This document shows, piece by piece, positions 8,111-17,039 of a stretch of DNA of 64,000 nucleotides (the stretch's first letter is position 1; every line of letters starts with the position of its first letter). The notes beneath the pieces were generated by a model, which saw only the letters and a list, made by a program, of their open reading frames with translations, did not search any database and was not told where the DNA came from. Location of the stretch: assembly GCA_951813065.1 (NCBI GenBank), contig CATOTH010000008.1, forward strand, positions 307,257-371,256, in the 5' to 3' direction. The DNA is from an uncultured Bryobacterales bacterium (GTDB taxonomy: Bacteria; Acidobacteriota; Terriglobia; Bryobacterales; UBA6623). Position numbers and translations under genes: made by a program.

Positions 8111-9333
8111 CTACTCGGGTCTCGACGTCGGGCGTGTTTGAGGTGTGGCCGTGAGGTACTCCGCCCAAGCCTGCATCAGCTTCCGACGCCGATTGAATAG
8201 GTCCGACCTCGCATAGGCGGCCTCGAGCTTGTTCTTGACGGCATGGGCTAGGCACGCTTTTTCAACCTCGCGAGGCTGGCCCGTCTCTCCGCACCAATCG
8301 CGGAATGAAGACCGGAATCCATGCGGGACCGCTTGGATGTCTTGCTCACCGACCAGCCTTGATAGCGTCGAGTCTGAAAGCGCCTTTCCGGTGACCGAAG
8401 GGAAGATCAGTCCCTGGCCGCAGGCAAGCTTCCGAATCTCGTCCAGTATGGCGATGGCTCGCGGTGCCAGCGGCACTCTGTGCTCGCGCTGTGTCTTTGC
8501 GCGATTCGCCGGGATCGTCCAAACCGCCGATTCGAGGTCGACTTCTCCCCACTTCGCCAGCCGGACCTCGCCCGACCTGCACGCATTAAGCACCAAGAAC
8601 TCGAACGCCGCCTTGGTTCCCGGTCAAGCGCCTCTCTTCCGCACTGCTGCGATCGCGGCCGCGACTTCGCCATGCGGCAGCGACGCGTAGTGCTGAGTCT
8701 TTCCCCGTTTCGGGGCATGGCAGCTTCGAGTGCTGGTCCGGCGGGATCGTCTGTGCGGTAGCTCTGGGTTATGCTCCAGCGGAAGATCCGGGACAATCTC
8801 TGCTTGATGCGGCTCATCGTCTCGCGCTTAGATGACCAGTGCGGCAACAGCACTGACATCACGTTCGCCGTTGTGATTTGGTCGACGCGCTTGCGCCCCA
8901 ACTGCGGCATCACGTAGTCGCGCATGCCGGCTCTCCATATCTTTTCCGTGCGACCGCGGTCCTTCCAGTTATCTGAATGGACCGCCAGCACTCGCTCGCT
9001 CGATTGTGCAAGCGTCGGGATACTACGCCGCGGGTCGTGCCCCATCGAGAGGGCGCGGCGATTCTCCAGCGCGGCCTTGCGAGCCTCAGCCAGCGTCACG
9101 ACCGGGTACGAGCCGAGCCCGATGCTGACCGGCTTGCCGTTGATGCGCAAGCGTTGGCTCCATGTCCGCGATGGGCCCCCGTACTTCATCGGCTTGACTA
9201 GCAGCGAAAGACCGTGGCCACCGCGCCCGTCACCGTAACGACCTGGGCGCGTCACCGTCTTCCCGAATGTCGCCGAAAGCCGTTTCTGGGTTTGTGTTCC
9301 CTCTGAGGTTATGCCTTCAGTTATTACCTTCAT
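8111..9333 (-). pseudogene. P4-type tyrosine integrase, frameshifted and with internal stop
   Basis: The N-terminal frame (from ATG 9333) carries the arm-binding domain of P4-like integrases (GGHGLSLLV..., RINGKPVSIGLGSYPVVTLAEARKAA) and the core-binding domain (IWRAGMRDYVMPQLG, RIKQRLSRIFRWS). Near 8705 the reading leaves the family, and homology resumes in another frame with TQHYASLPHGEVAAAIAAVRKRGA, a TGA at 8634-8636 where the family has Trp before PGTK, then the catalytic domain: ARG in NACRSGEVRLAKW (RxxE), HGFRSSFRDWC (HxxR) and a late LAHAVKNKLEAAY that stands where the His/Trp-Tyr box should be. Two independent lesions make it inactive. It presumably inserted the island that holds the ATPase/phosphoesterase pair. 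No tRNA target is visible beside it. Confidence 0.85.
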
Positions 9334-9717
9334 GAAGAGAACCCCCGAAACCTTACCTTACCACAAGATTCCGTAACTATATTCCCATCAATGATTTAAT
9401 GGTCTTCCTGAGACTTAAGAACACCCTCGGATCCCGTGCATTCGTGGAGCCCCCCAGAACCGTGTCGTGCGGAATCTATCGGCGGATGGCGTCATGGGTC
9501 CTCTCGTGGTAAGGGGTCGCAAGTTCCGCGAGTTCCATGCGAGCGCTTGTATTTCCACTTGGCCGGGGTGGAAGATCGGATCCGCCACCTGAAGTGTGGT
9601 CGATGGTGGATCTAGGTCGGACTGTCGCGGTGGAAGTGACCTCAGTCCGTAGCCGTGCAAAGAGCCTGTGAGGTGACGGGACGCTAGCCTTAGAGCAGGC
9701 AGTCTTGGGGGCGAGAG
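9334..9717. other. Island-chromosome boundary, no gene seen
   Basis: Bases 9340-9415 are AT-rich and could contain the attachment region next to the integrase start, but I found no direct repeat partner. The rest is GC-rich leader sequence before the SDR gene. A short minus-strand frame at 9415-9732 has no recognisable content. Confidence 0.45.
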
Positions 9718-11190
9718 ATGAAGGTCGATCATTCCATCAGAACGAGTTCCGACGTTCTGGTCACTGGCGCTACCGGGTACATCGGCGGCCGTCTTCTTGC
9801 CGCCCTGGAATCAACTCCGCATCGGATTCGCTGCCTGTCTAGAAACCCGGCCTACCTCGAATCTCGCGTCAGTCCTTCGACTCGCGTGTTTCGCGGGGAT
9901 GTCCTGGCAGAGGAATCGCTTGGGGCTGCGCTCGCTGGAGTCCACACGGCCTATTACCTTGTCCATTCAATGGGTTCCGGTCGCGAGTTTGAGAGCTTGG
10001 ACCGCAAGGCTGCCCATACATTCGGCCGTGTGGCCAAGGACCGAGGTGTGCGCCGCATCATCTATCTTGGCGGGCTGGGTGCAGGGACTGGTCTTTCCCC
10101 GCACTTGGAGAGCCGTCAGGAGGTCGGCCGGATCCTTCGGGATTCCGGCGTGCAAACGCTGGAGTTTCGAGCCTCGATCATTCTCGGATCGGCGAGCCTG
10201 TCCTTCGAGATCATTCGTACTTTGGTGGACCGCCTTCCCGTCATGGTGACGCCGAGATGGACTCGCACCTTGGCACAGCCGATCGCAGTCGAGGATGTCA
10301 TCGATTACTTGATCGCCGGGCTGGACGTGGAGATCGGTCGAAGCTCCGTCTTCGAGATCGGTGGGGCCGACCGCGTTTCGTATCTCGATCTCCTGGAGGA
10401 GTACGCCCAGCTGCGTGGATTGCGGCGGGTCATTCTACCCGTGCCGTTCCTGACCCCCCGGCTCTCGAGCCTGTGGCTCGGTCTGGTCACTCCCGTGTAT
10501 GCACGGGTCGGGAGGAAGCTTATCGATGGCGTGCGCAACGAGACTGTAGTCCGAGATGACGAAGCCCTTCGAGCCTTCGAGATCCGCCCGAGGACTGCGA
10601 AAGAGGCCTTGGTTCGTGCGTTGAGCAACGAAGACCGCGAGTTTGCCGTCACACGCTGGTCGGACGCATACCCTTCCCTTGAGACCCGGCTCCGCTGGGG
10701 CGGTATCCGATTCGGGAAGCGCTTGGTGGACTCCCGCGCGACCGAAGTGAGGGTTTCCGCTGAGCGCGCGTTTGCGGCGGTAGAGGCGATCGGTGGGAGC
10801 ACGGGATGGCACTACGCGAACTGGCTGTGGCAACTCAGGGGATTCCTGGATCTTCTGGTTGGAGGCGTGGGATTGAGGAGGGGACGGAAGCACCCTCGCC
10901 ATCTCCAGGTCGGCGACACAGTCGATTTCTGGCGCGTCGAAGCGATCGAGCCAAACCGTCGACTGAGACTCTACGCCGAAATGCGGCTTCCAGGGCGCGC
11001 CTGGCTCCAATTCGAGGTGGAACCGAATGGCACGACCTGCTCGCTGAGGCAGACAGCGGAATTCGATCCCGTTGGCTGGCTCGGAAATCTGTATTGGTAT
11101 GCCCTGTTCCCACTACATGTCCTGATCTTTGAGGGCATGCTCCGAAACTTGGCCCGCTCGACCGAGGATGGCGGATCCGATACCGCCTAG
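9718..11190 (+). CDS. SDR family protein with C-terminal DUF2867 domain
   Basis: This 490-residue protein starts with a Rossmann NAD(P)-binding motif, TGATGYIG (residues 16-23), followed by an atypical/extended SDR domain (AGVHTAYYLVHSMGSG, RIIYLGGLG, EFRASIILG) to about residue 300. The C-terminal ~170 residues, with GWHYANWLW, GDTVDFWRVEAIEPNRRLRL and a START-like beta pattern ending in a hydrophobic helix, correspond to DUF2867. Length and layout are typical of the two-domain 'NAD(P)H-binding/DUF2867' proteins. The substrate is unknown; the family is annotated as an oxidoreductase or nucleoside-diphosphate-sugar epimerase. A GGGGGCGAGAG ribosome-binding region lies just before ATG 9718. 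It is convergent with the next gene. Confidence 0.85.
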   Translation: MKVDHSIRTSSDVLVTGATGYIGGRLLAALESTPHRIRCLSRNPAYLESRVSPSTRVFRGDVLAEESLGAALAGVHTAYYLVHSMGSGREFESLDRKAAHTFGRVAKDRGVRRIIYLGGLGAGTGLSPHLESRQEVGRILRDSGVQTLEFRASIILGSASLSFEIIRTLVDRLPVMVTPRWTRTLAQPIAVEDVIDYLIAGLDVEIGRSSVFEIGGADRVSYLDLLEEYAQLRGLRRVILPVPFLTPRLSSLWLGLVTPVYARVGRKLIDGVRNETVVRDDEALRAFEIRPRTAKEALVRALSNEDREFAVTRWSDAYPSLETRLRWGGIRFGKRLVDSRATEVRVSAERAFAAVEAIGGSTGWHYANWLWQLRGFLDLLVGGVGLRRGRKHPRHLQVGDTVDFWRVEAIEPNRRLRLYAEMRLPGRAWLQFEVEPNGTTCSLRQTAEFDPVGWLGNLYWYALFPLHVLIFEGMLRNLARSTEDGGSDTA

Positions 11191-11268
11191 CGGCGATGCA
11201 GATGTGCGCGGTTGGTTTCTCAACCGTTGGCTGAAGTGACCGTGGCCCGGCAGTGCGATTCCGTCGCT

Positions 11269-12159
11269 TCAGAGGGCCGCCAAGGCTGAATCGATATCGT
11301 CATAGTCGAACTTGAATCCGGCGCCGAGCGCGGCGCCGGGCGTGACGCGTTGCGATGCGAGCAGTACTTCGGCGAACCCGCCGAGTCCAAGCCGCAGAGC
11401 GAAAGCAGGTGCGGGCAAGACCGCCGGACGCCTTACCGCCCGACCCAGGGCCCGCGTGAATTTCTGATTGGTTACCGGATTAGGAGCAACGCCGTTCATA
11501 GGGCCTTGCACTCCTTCGTGGGCGGCGGCGAAGACGAAGAGCCGGACGAGGTCTTTCACATGGATCCAAGGCATCCAGTGCCGGCCACTGCCCAGCGGCC
11601 CTCCCAGGCCAAGCCGGAACAGCGGGAGCATCTTGGCGAGACCTCCGCCACTCTTTCCGAGCACCATCCCGATCCGAACCGTCACCACCCGCGTCCCGAA
11701 GCCCGTGGCTGCGGCGGCTGCGTTCTCCCACTCCTGGCAAACATCGGCAAGGAAGCCGCTGGAAGGCGGCGAATCCTCTGACAGGATCTCGTTTCCCCGA
11801 CTTCCGTAGAACCCGACCGCCGAGGCGGAGATCATGACCTTTGGTGGCTGGTCCAATTGACCCAGGCCCGCGACCAGGTTTTTCGTGCCGACGACCCGGC
11901 TGTCCCGGATACGTGCTTTCTTGGCATCGTTCCAACGGCCTTCCGCAACCGGTTCTCCAGCTAGATGAAAGACCGTGTCACAACCGTCGAGCGCTTCAAT
12001 GGGCGGTGCCTCGGTTGATGGGTCCCACCGGAAGCAGGCAGCGCTGGCGAGGGCGGCCGGAACCGTCTCGGGACGGCGGGTCAAGACGTTTGGGGCGCGC
12101 AGGGACTTGCACAGTTGCTGCCCAATGAATCCGGTTGCGCCTGTGACCAGAGGCTTCAT
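11269..12159 (-). CDS. TIGR01777 family NAD-dependent epimerase (YfcH-like)
   Basis: This 296-residue protein has an N-terminal GATGFIGQQL dinucleotide-binding loop and the family signature FHLAGEPVAEGRWNDAKK, then SASAVGFYG and the late LPLFRLGLGGPLGSGRHWMPWIHVKDL block, ending in a short DUF1731-like tail (ASQRVTPGAALGAGFKF). It matches SDR39U1/YfcH proteins over full length. They bind NADP(H), but their substrate is not established. I chose the ATG at 12157-12159 because it places the motif at residue ~7, as usual; an in-frame start 18 nt upstream has no advantage. The gene is divergent from the sulfatase with ~75 bp between starts. Confidence 0.9.
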   Translation of the reverse strand: MKPLVTGATGFIGQQLCKSLRAPNVLTRRPETVPAALASAACFRWDPSTEAPPIEALDGCDTVFHLAGEPVAEGRWNDAKKARIRDSRVVGTKNLVAGLGQLDQPPKVMISASAVGFYGSRGNEILSEDSPPSSGFLADVCQEWENAAAAATGFGTRVVTVRIGMVLGKSGGGLAKMLPLFRLGLGGPLGSGRHWMPWIHVKDLVRLFVFAAAHEGVQGPMNGVAPNPVTNQKFTRALGRAVRRPAVLPAPAFALRLGLGGFAEVLLASQRVTPGAALGAGFKFDYDDIDSALAAL

Positions 12160-12234
12160 TACCCGTTCATAGTACATTCAGGCAAGTTCCGTCGCGTCCG
12201 GAGGTTGGGGGCGAGTGCAGTATCATGGGCTCCG

Positions 12235-13518
12235 ATGCGGGTCAGGCCTTGCGTGATACTCGCCCTGTGGGTAGCTTGCTGCGCGGTCAGTTTCGCCGCG
12301 GACAGGCCCAACATCATCTTTGTCTTGGCTGACGACGTCGGTGACCAGGCGATCGGCTGCTACGGCGGGACATCGTTCGCCACGCCTCGCATCGATGCGC
12401 TGGCCTCCCAAGGCATGCTTTTCCGACACTGCTATGCAATGCCCCGATGCCATCCGACCCGAACGACCCTGTTGACAGGGAAGTATCCCTTTCGCCTTGG
12501 GCATCCGGCTTGGGGTTCGTACCCTGAGCGATTCGAGGGATCTACCGTGGCCAACCAGCTGCGCCAACTTGGCTATGCGACGGCGGTTGCCGGAAAGTGG
12601 CAGCTGACCCTTCTCCGGGAAGAACCGGACCACCCGCGTCGGCTGGGTTTCGACCGATGGTCTCTCTTCGGTTGGCACGAGGGACCGCGATACTACCGGC
12701 CACTGATATACGAAGACGGCAAGGTTCGCTCTGACGTGAACGAGCGCTATGGTCCGGATGTCTACCTCGACCTGCTCGTCGATTTCGTGCGGCGGAACCG
12801 GGACAATCCGTTCTTTGCGTTCTACTCGATGGCCCTGGCGCACGACGTGACGGACGACATCGGTACACCTCCCCCGCTGGGTCCGCAAGGGCACTATGAC
12901 AGCTACAAGAGAATGGTGGAAAACCTGGACGAGCGACTGGGAAGACTGGTCGACGCGATCGACGATTTAGGGATCCGGGAGCGCACTCTGGTCTTGTTCA
13001 CCGCGGACAACGGGACGCCGAAGTCGTACTATTTCACCGCCCAGGGCAATGACATGCTCAAGCAGCCGATCCTGATGCGATGGAACGGTGTGGAGGTGCG
13101 GGGAGGCAAGGGCGACCTGACTGACGCTGGAACGAGAGTCCCGCTTGTGGCGAGCTGGCCGGGCACTCTCGGTCCCGGCCAGGTCGTGGACGATCTGGTG
13201 GACTTCAGTGACTGGCTGCCCACGTTTGTCGATCTGGCAGGGGGCGAGCCGCCCGAGGACCTGGACGGGATCAGCTTCGCGGACCGCCTGCGGGGCGGGG
13301 AAGAGTCGCCCCGCGAGTGGGCCTACGCTTCGGACGCAGGCGAGAGATGGGTGCGGACGCAGCGCTGGAAACTCTACGATGACGGCCGGATGTTCGACAT
13401 GTCGGCAGGGCGGGAGGAAGGCGCTCCGTTGGCAATCAGCGGGGCGTCGGAAGAAGCCGTCCGGGCACGCTCGGAATTGGAGTCCGCACTTCGCGCGCTG
13501 GGTGTCTCCGATCGGTAG
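12235..13518 (+). CDS. Secreted type I sulfatase (arylsulfatase family)
   Basis: The product is 427 residues with a signal peptide (residues 1-22, hydrophobic core ILALWVACCAVSF, cut near AA/DRPN). DRPNIIFVLADD supplies the metal-binding Asp pair (33-34). The sulfatase signature C-x-P-x-R is present as Cys72-His-Pro-Thr-Arg76 in MPRCHPTRTTLLTGKYP, so Cys72 should become formylglycine in the presence of a maturase. FTADNGTP provides the later Asp/Asn ligands, and LVDFSDWLPTFVDLAGG the C-terminal subdomain. At 427 residues it is at the short end for the family. It likely hydrolyses sulfate esters of polysaccharides or aryl sulfates in the periplasm. It lies immediately upstream of an RfbD-like gene and about 1 kb before the sulfate-activation cluster. 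Confidence 0.9.
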   Translation: MRVRPCVILALWVACCAVSFAADRPNIIFVLADDVGDQAIGCYGGTSFATPRIDALASQGMLFRHCYAMPRCHPTRTTLLTGKYPFRLGHPAWGSYPERFEGSTVANQLRQLGYATAVAGKWQLTLLREEPDHPRRLGFDRWSLFGWHEGPRYYRPLIYEDGKVRSDVNERYGPDVYLDLLVDFVRRNRDNPFFAFYSMALAHDVTDDIGTPPPLGPQGHYDSYKRMVENLDERLGRLVDAIDDLGIRERTLVLFTADNGTPKSYYFTAQGNDMLKQPILMRWNGVEVRGGKGDLTDAGTRVPLVASWPGTLGPGQVVDDLVDFSDWLPTFVDLAGGEPPEDLDGISFADRLRGGEESPREWAYASDAGERWVRTQRWKLYDDGRMFDMSAGREEGAPLAISGASEEAVRARSELESALRALGVSDR

Positions 13519-13527
13519 GACACGCCG

Positions 13528-14409
13528 GTGCGAGCGATCCTTTTCGGAGCCGGAGGGCAACTCGGCGTCGACTTGGCTCGGGAGTGCGCTGAGCGCAAAA
13601 TCTCGGTCCTTGCGCTAGATCGCAGTCAACTGGACATCACGAACGCGGCCGCCGTCCGGCAGCTGTTGGAATCGTATCGCCCGGAGGTAGTCTTCAACGC
13701 GGCCGCGTACAACAAGGTCGATTTGGCCGAGCAGGAATTCGAAACGGCTCTCCAAATCAATGCTGCCGCTGTCCGGGACTTGGCGGAATCCTGCGAGAGC
13801 GTCGGCGCGACGCTCCTGCACTACTCCACCGATCTCGTTTTCGCCGGGGACAAGAAGACCCCGTACGTGGAGAGCGACACGCCCAAACCGCTCTCCTTCT
13901 ACGGCGTGTCCAAGGTCCTCGGGGACGTGTATGCCAGCACTTCCTGCTCGTCGTACTACGTGCTACGCGTTAGCGGTGTGTTTGGGTCCGCAGGGCGCTA
14001 TTCGAATCATGGCAATTTCCCGGAGTTTGTCTTGCGGCGGTGCGCTGAAGGCTCCCCATTGCAGATTGTCGACGACCGGTTCACCAATCCCACCTTCGGA
14101 ACGGCATTGGCGAAGCGGTCGTTGGATGTCCTGGAGCGGCAGATTCCGGTCGGCCTCTACCATCTCGCTGGCCGCGAGACGGTCTCCTGGTACGACTTCG
14201 CTTGCAGGATCGCAGCCGCAGCGGATTGCCGGGCCGAAATCACGCCGATTAGCCGCTCACAGTACGAGACTCCTGCGCCGCGCCCGGTGAACTCAGCGTT
14301 GTCCTGCGCCAAGATCGAGGCTGCCGGCATAGATCCGATGCCGCACCTCGATGACTGCATCCAGCAGTACATGGCCCAGCGCAAACGCGAGCGGCCGCGA
14401 AGCCCGTGA
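13528..14409 (+). CDS. rfbD: dTDP-4-dehydrorhamnose reductase-like protein
   Basis: This 293-residue RmlD-type SDR protein has a GxGGQLG nucleotide-binding loop at residues 7-13, DITNAAAVRQLLESYRPEVVFNAAAYNKVDLAE (the hallmark RmlD region), STDLVFAGDK, the catalytic YxxxK as YGVSK near residue 130, and GLYHLAGRETVSWYDFA. It should reduce dTDP-4-dehydro-L-rhamnose, the last step of dTDP-rhamnose synthesis, although rmlA, rmlB and rmlC are not in the window, so a related NDP-sugar or a MAT2B-like role is possible. The start is GTG at 13528, only 9 bp after the sulfatase stop, so the two may be co-transcribed. Confidence 0.85.
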   Translation: MRAILFGAGGQLGVDLARECAERKISVLALDRSQLDITNAAAVRQLLESYRPEVVFNAAAYNKVDLAEQEFETALQINAAAVRDLAESCESVGATLLHYSTDLVFAGDKKTPYVESDTPKPLSFYGVSKVLGDVYASTSCSSYYVLRVSGVFGSAGRYSNHGNFPEFVLRRCAEGSPLQIVDDRFTNPTFGTALAKRSLDVLERQIPVGLYHLAGRETVSWYDFACRIAAAADCRAEITPISRSQYETPAPRPVNSALSCAKIEAAGIDPMPHLDDCIQQYMAQRKRERPRSP

Positions 14410-14481
14410 CTGGTCCGCTGCCTCCCGCGCTGCATCTTCATTCCGCCGGACTGGAACCAGGGCGTAGGCCTGCGATCAAAT

Positions 14482-14520
14482 CCCTACTATTCCGATAGGG
14501 ATAGGGTATAATGCTTTTCT
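14482..14520 (+). promoter_or_regulatory. Promoter with palindromic operator-like site before sat
   Basis: A perfect -10 box TATAAT lies at 14507-14512, only 8 nt before the sat ATG, so the transcript would have almost no leader. An imperfect palindrome CCCTA-N9-TAGGG spans 14482-14500, where the -35 box would be; a second ATAGGG copy follows at once. Its size and position suggest repression by a dimeric regulator. Rrf2-family cysteine/Fe-S regulators use sites of this size, but the assignment is inference. Confidence 0.5.
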
Positions 14521-15633
14521 ATGACGGTTCCGGCGCACCAACTTTGCGACCTCCGCGCATCGTCGGTTCCGTCTCATGAGGCGACCTTTCGTCAGCTAAG
14601 TGATCTCTACCTGCTGGCCGAAGGCGGCTACGAGCCGGTACGCGGATTCTTGAACTCGACAGACACCGACTCTGTGTGCCGCACGATGCATCTCAGCGGT
14701 GGAGCCCCCTGGAGCATACCCGTCATCTTTCCGATCGACCGTGAGGCGAAGGATCGCATTGGATCATCAGACCAAGTCGTGTTGATGGACGGGGACGAGC
14801 CGGCCGGCCTGCTCCATGTCGAAGAAGTGTTTCCGATCCGCAAGGATGTCTACGCGGACAGCGTGTTCCGCACCCAGGATGAAGCGCATCCCGGCGTGGA
14901 TTGGCTGCACCGCGCGGGAGACTACTCGGTCGCCGGGACGGTGGAGCGCTGCTCTGACTGGACGCTGGACCTTCCGGGCGCGCTGCCATTCTCCCCTCGC
15001 GAGGTTGCTGCGCTGGTGACGGCCAAGGGCTGGGAAACGGTCGTGGGTTTCCAGACTCGAAACCCGATTCATCGGGCGCACGAGTTCTGCACCAAGATCG
15101 CACTCGAGACGGCCGACGGCCTGGTGATTCATCCGCTCCTCGGCGAGACGAAGGCGGACGACACCCCGGCGGATGTTCGGCTTGCCTGCTACGACGTCCT
15201 GCTGCGCAAGTACTATCCAGCCGAGCATGCGATGCTGGCCGGTTTTCCAGCGTGGATGCGCTATGCCGGACCGCGCGAAGCGATCTTTCATGCGCAAGTT
15301 CGCAAGAACTACGGCATCACGCATTTCATCGTGGGTCGTGACCACGCCGGGGTCGGGGACTACTACGGGCCGTTTGACGCCCAGAAAGTATTCTCCGAGT
15401 TCCGGCCGGGGGAACTCGGGGTCGAGCCAATATTCTTCGACTTTGTCCACTACTGCAGGGTTTGTGGTGGCATGGCATCCAAGAAGACCTGTCCGCATCC
15501 TTCTGACCAGCATGTCCATCTCGCTGGCAGGGCCGTCCGTCAAATGCTGCGTGCCGGCGAGATTCCCCCCAGCGAGTTTACGAGGCCCGAGGTTGCCGAG
15601 ATCCTGGTCACGGCAGCCCGCGAATCCGCATGA
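14521..15633 (+). CDS. sat: Sulfate adenylyltransferase (ATP sulfurylase)
   Basis: This 370-residue enzyme makes APS from ATP and sulfate, the first step of sulfate assimilation, in the cytoplasm. The PUA-like N-terminal domain (GGYEPVRGFLNSTD) precedes the catalytic motif QTRNPIHRAHE (residues ~179-189), which holds the QxRN and HxxH elements, and GRDHAGVG. Near the C-terminus CRVCGGMASKKTCPH gives Cys-x2-Cys...Cys-x-His, the zinc site of the bacterial/archaeal homomeric Sat type. There is no APS-kinase fusion; the kinase is encoded separately two genes downstream. Its stop overlaps the start of cysH by 4 nt, indicating an operon under the palindromic promoter just upstream. Confidence 0.95.
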   Translation: MTVPAHQLCDLRASSVPSHEATFRQLSDLYLLAEGGYEPVRGFLNSTDTDSVCRTMHLSGGAPWSIPVIFPIDREAKDRIGSSDQVVLMDGDEPAGLLHVEEVFPIRKDVYADSVFRTQDEAHPGVDWLHRAGDYSVAGTVERCSDWTLDLPGALPFSPREVAALVTAKGWETVVGFQTRNPIHRAHEFCTKIALETADGLVIHPLLGETKADDTPADVRLACYDVLLRKYYPAEHAMLAGFPAWMRYAGPREAIFHAQVRKNYGITHFIVGRDHAGVGDYYGPFDAQKVFSEFRPGELGVEPIFFDFVHYCRVCGGMASKKTCPHPSDQHVHLAGRAVRQMLRAGEIPPSEFTRPEVAEILVTAARESA

Positions 15634-16415
15634 CCCTCGCACAGCCAAAGTTCACCTGGCCGGCCCGCAACGCCTCCGCTGAGGAGGTCCTGCGATGGGG
15701 AGTCGCCGAGTTTGGAGAGGGCTTGGCGATCTGCACGAGTTTTCAGGCCACTGGATCGGTGATTCTAGACATTGCAGCCGGGATAGCCGGCGATGCCGTC
15801 CGGGTGTTCAGCATCGATACCGGGCGGCTCTCGGAGGAGACCTACGAGTTGATCGCAGCGGTTCGGCGGCGTTATGGGATCTCGGTGGAACTGGTCGCGC
15901 CGGACTCCGAAGAGCTGAGTTCGATGCTCACGCTGCATGGGCCGAACTTGTTCTACGAGCTTCCTGCCAAGCGCAGGCTCTGCTGCGAGATTCGCAAGGT
16001 GCGACCTCTCAAGCGGCGCCTCTCGACGTTGGATGCCTGGGTTACCGGCCTTCGTCGCGATCAAGCCAGCAATCGCGAAACGGTCGAGAACGTTGACGTC
16101 GACGAAGAGCACGGCGGCATTGTGAAACTCTGCCCATTGGCAAGCTGGTCGGACGCCGAAGTCTTCGAATACGCGGCCCGGCACGATGTGCCGCTGCATG
16201 CGCTCTACGCCCGAGGCTACCGCAGCATTGGCTGCCAGCCGTGCACGCGGCCCGTCGCCGATGGCGAGAGCAGTCGCGCCGGGCGATGGTGGTGGGAGAA
16301 TGAAGAAGATAAGGAGTGCGGAATGCACTTCTCGGCCGCGGGCCGGCTTCGGCGCGAATTCGACGTGATGCTGGACCAGGTGCTGCCTGCCCGGCGTCCG
16401 TATTCTGTCAAGTAA
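15630..16415 (+). CDS. cysH: Adenylyl-sulfate (APS) reductase, Fe-S type
   Basis: This 261-residue PP-loop protein uses thioredoxin to reduce activated sulfate to sulfite. FSIDTGRLSEET and TGLRRDQ mark the family. Two cysteine pairs, Cys118-Cys119 (KRRLCCEIRK) and Cys202-x2-Cys205 (GCQPCTRPV), can bind a [4Fe-4S] cluster. That makes it the APS-using bacterial type, not the cluster-free PAPS reductase of enteric CysH. The catalytic cysteine is Cys230 in ECGMH near the C-terminus. ATG 15630 overlaps the sat stop (ATGA). Because it should take APS directly, the downstream cysC is not needed for this route and may serve sulfation. Sulfite reductase is not in the window. Confidence 0.93.
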   Translation: MTLAQPKFTWPARNASAEEVLRWGVAEFGEGLAICTSFQATGSVILDIAAGIAGDAVRVFSIDTGRLSEETYELIAAVRRRYGISVELVAPDSEELSSMLTLHGPNLFYELPAKRRLCCEIRKVRPLKRRLSTLDAWVTGLRRDQASNRETVENVDVDEEHGGIVKLCPLASWSDAEVFEYAARHDVPLHALYARGYRSIGCQPCTRPVADGESSRAGRWWWENEEDKECGMHFSAAGRLRREFDVMLDQVLPARRPYSVK

Positions 16416-16473
16416 CGCAGTCTAGGTTTATGTGTAAGAGGGGAAGTCTGCCTCCGGGGCGGGCGTGAGGCTT

Positions 16474-17007
16474 ATGATCCATCAGGGAGCCACGATTTGG
16501 CTGACCGGACTGTCGGGGTCTGGAAAATCCACCATCGCGAACATGCTTGCGGGACGGCTGCGCGAATCGGGTGCCAAGGTTGAAGTCTTGGACGGAGATG
16601 TCATCCGCACCAACCTTTCGAGAGGGCTCGGCTTCAGCAAGGAAGACCGTGATATCAATATCCGCCGGATCGGGTTTGTCTGCGGCCTGCTGTCGCGAAA
16701 TGGCGTGATCGCGATTGCCGCGGCCATCTCTCCCTATGCCCAGGTCCGCCGCGAAGTGCGCGCGACAACGACAAACTTCGTCGAAGTGTTCACGGACTGC
16801 GAGTTCGAGAAACTGGTCGCGCGAGACGTCAAGGGGCTCTACAAGAAGGCACTTGCGGGCGAGATCAAGAACTTTACCGGTGTCTCAGACCCGTACGAGA
16901 CTCCGGAACACGCTGACGTGCGCATCGATTCCGGAACCCAGACACCGGAAGAGTCGACGGACACGGTCTGGAACTACCTTGCCGAAGCGGGTCTGATCCG
17001 AAGCTGA
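16474..17007 (+). CDS. cysC: Adenylyl-sulfate kinase (APS kinase)
   Basis: This 177-residue kinase phosphorylates APS to PAPS. The P-loop GLSGSGKST occupies residues 12-20. It is followed by LDGDVIRTNLSRGLGFSKEDRDINIRRIGFV, the APS-binding and DGDxxR signature, AAISPY and VFTDCEFEKLVARDVKGLYKKA. Its length is that of a stand-alone CysC. I prefer ATG 16474, which has GGGCGTGAGG just upstream, over an in-frame GTG 9 nt earlier. It follows cysH by 58 bp and is probably in the same operon. With an APS-type reductase present, PAPS from this enzyme may be meant for sulfotransferases. Confidence 0.95.
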   Translation: MIHQGATIWLTGLSGSGKSTIANMLAGRLRESGAKVEVLDGDVIRTNLSRGLGFSKEDRDINIRRIGFVCGLLSRNGVIAIAAAISPYAQVRREVRATTTNFVEVFTDCEFEKLVARDVKGLYKKALAGEIKNFTGVSDPYETPEHADVRIDSGTQTPEESTDTVWNYLAEAGLIRS

Positions 17008-17039
17008 CAGTTTCGCCGGTCGCCGTTCGCCCGGTTCTT

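Noticed and set aside
9415..9732. Minus-strand frame before the SDR gene
   Set aside because: It overlaps the SDR start on the opposite strand and lacks recognisable content.
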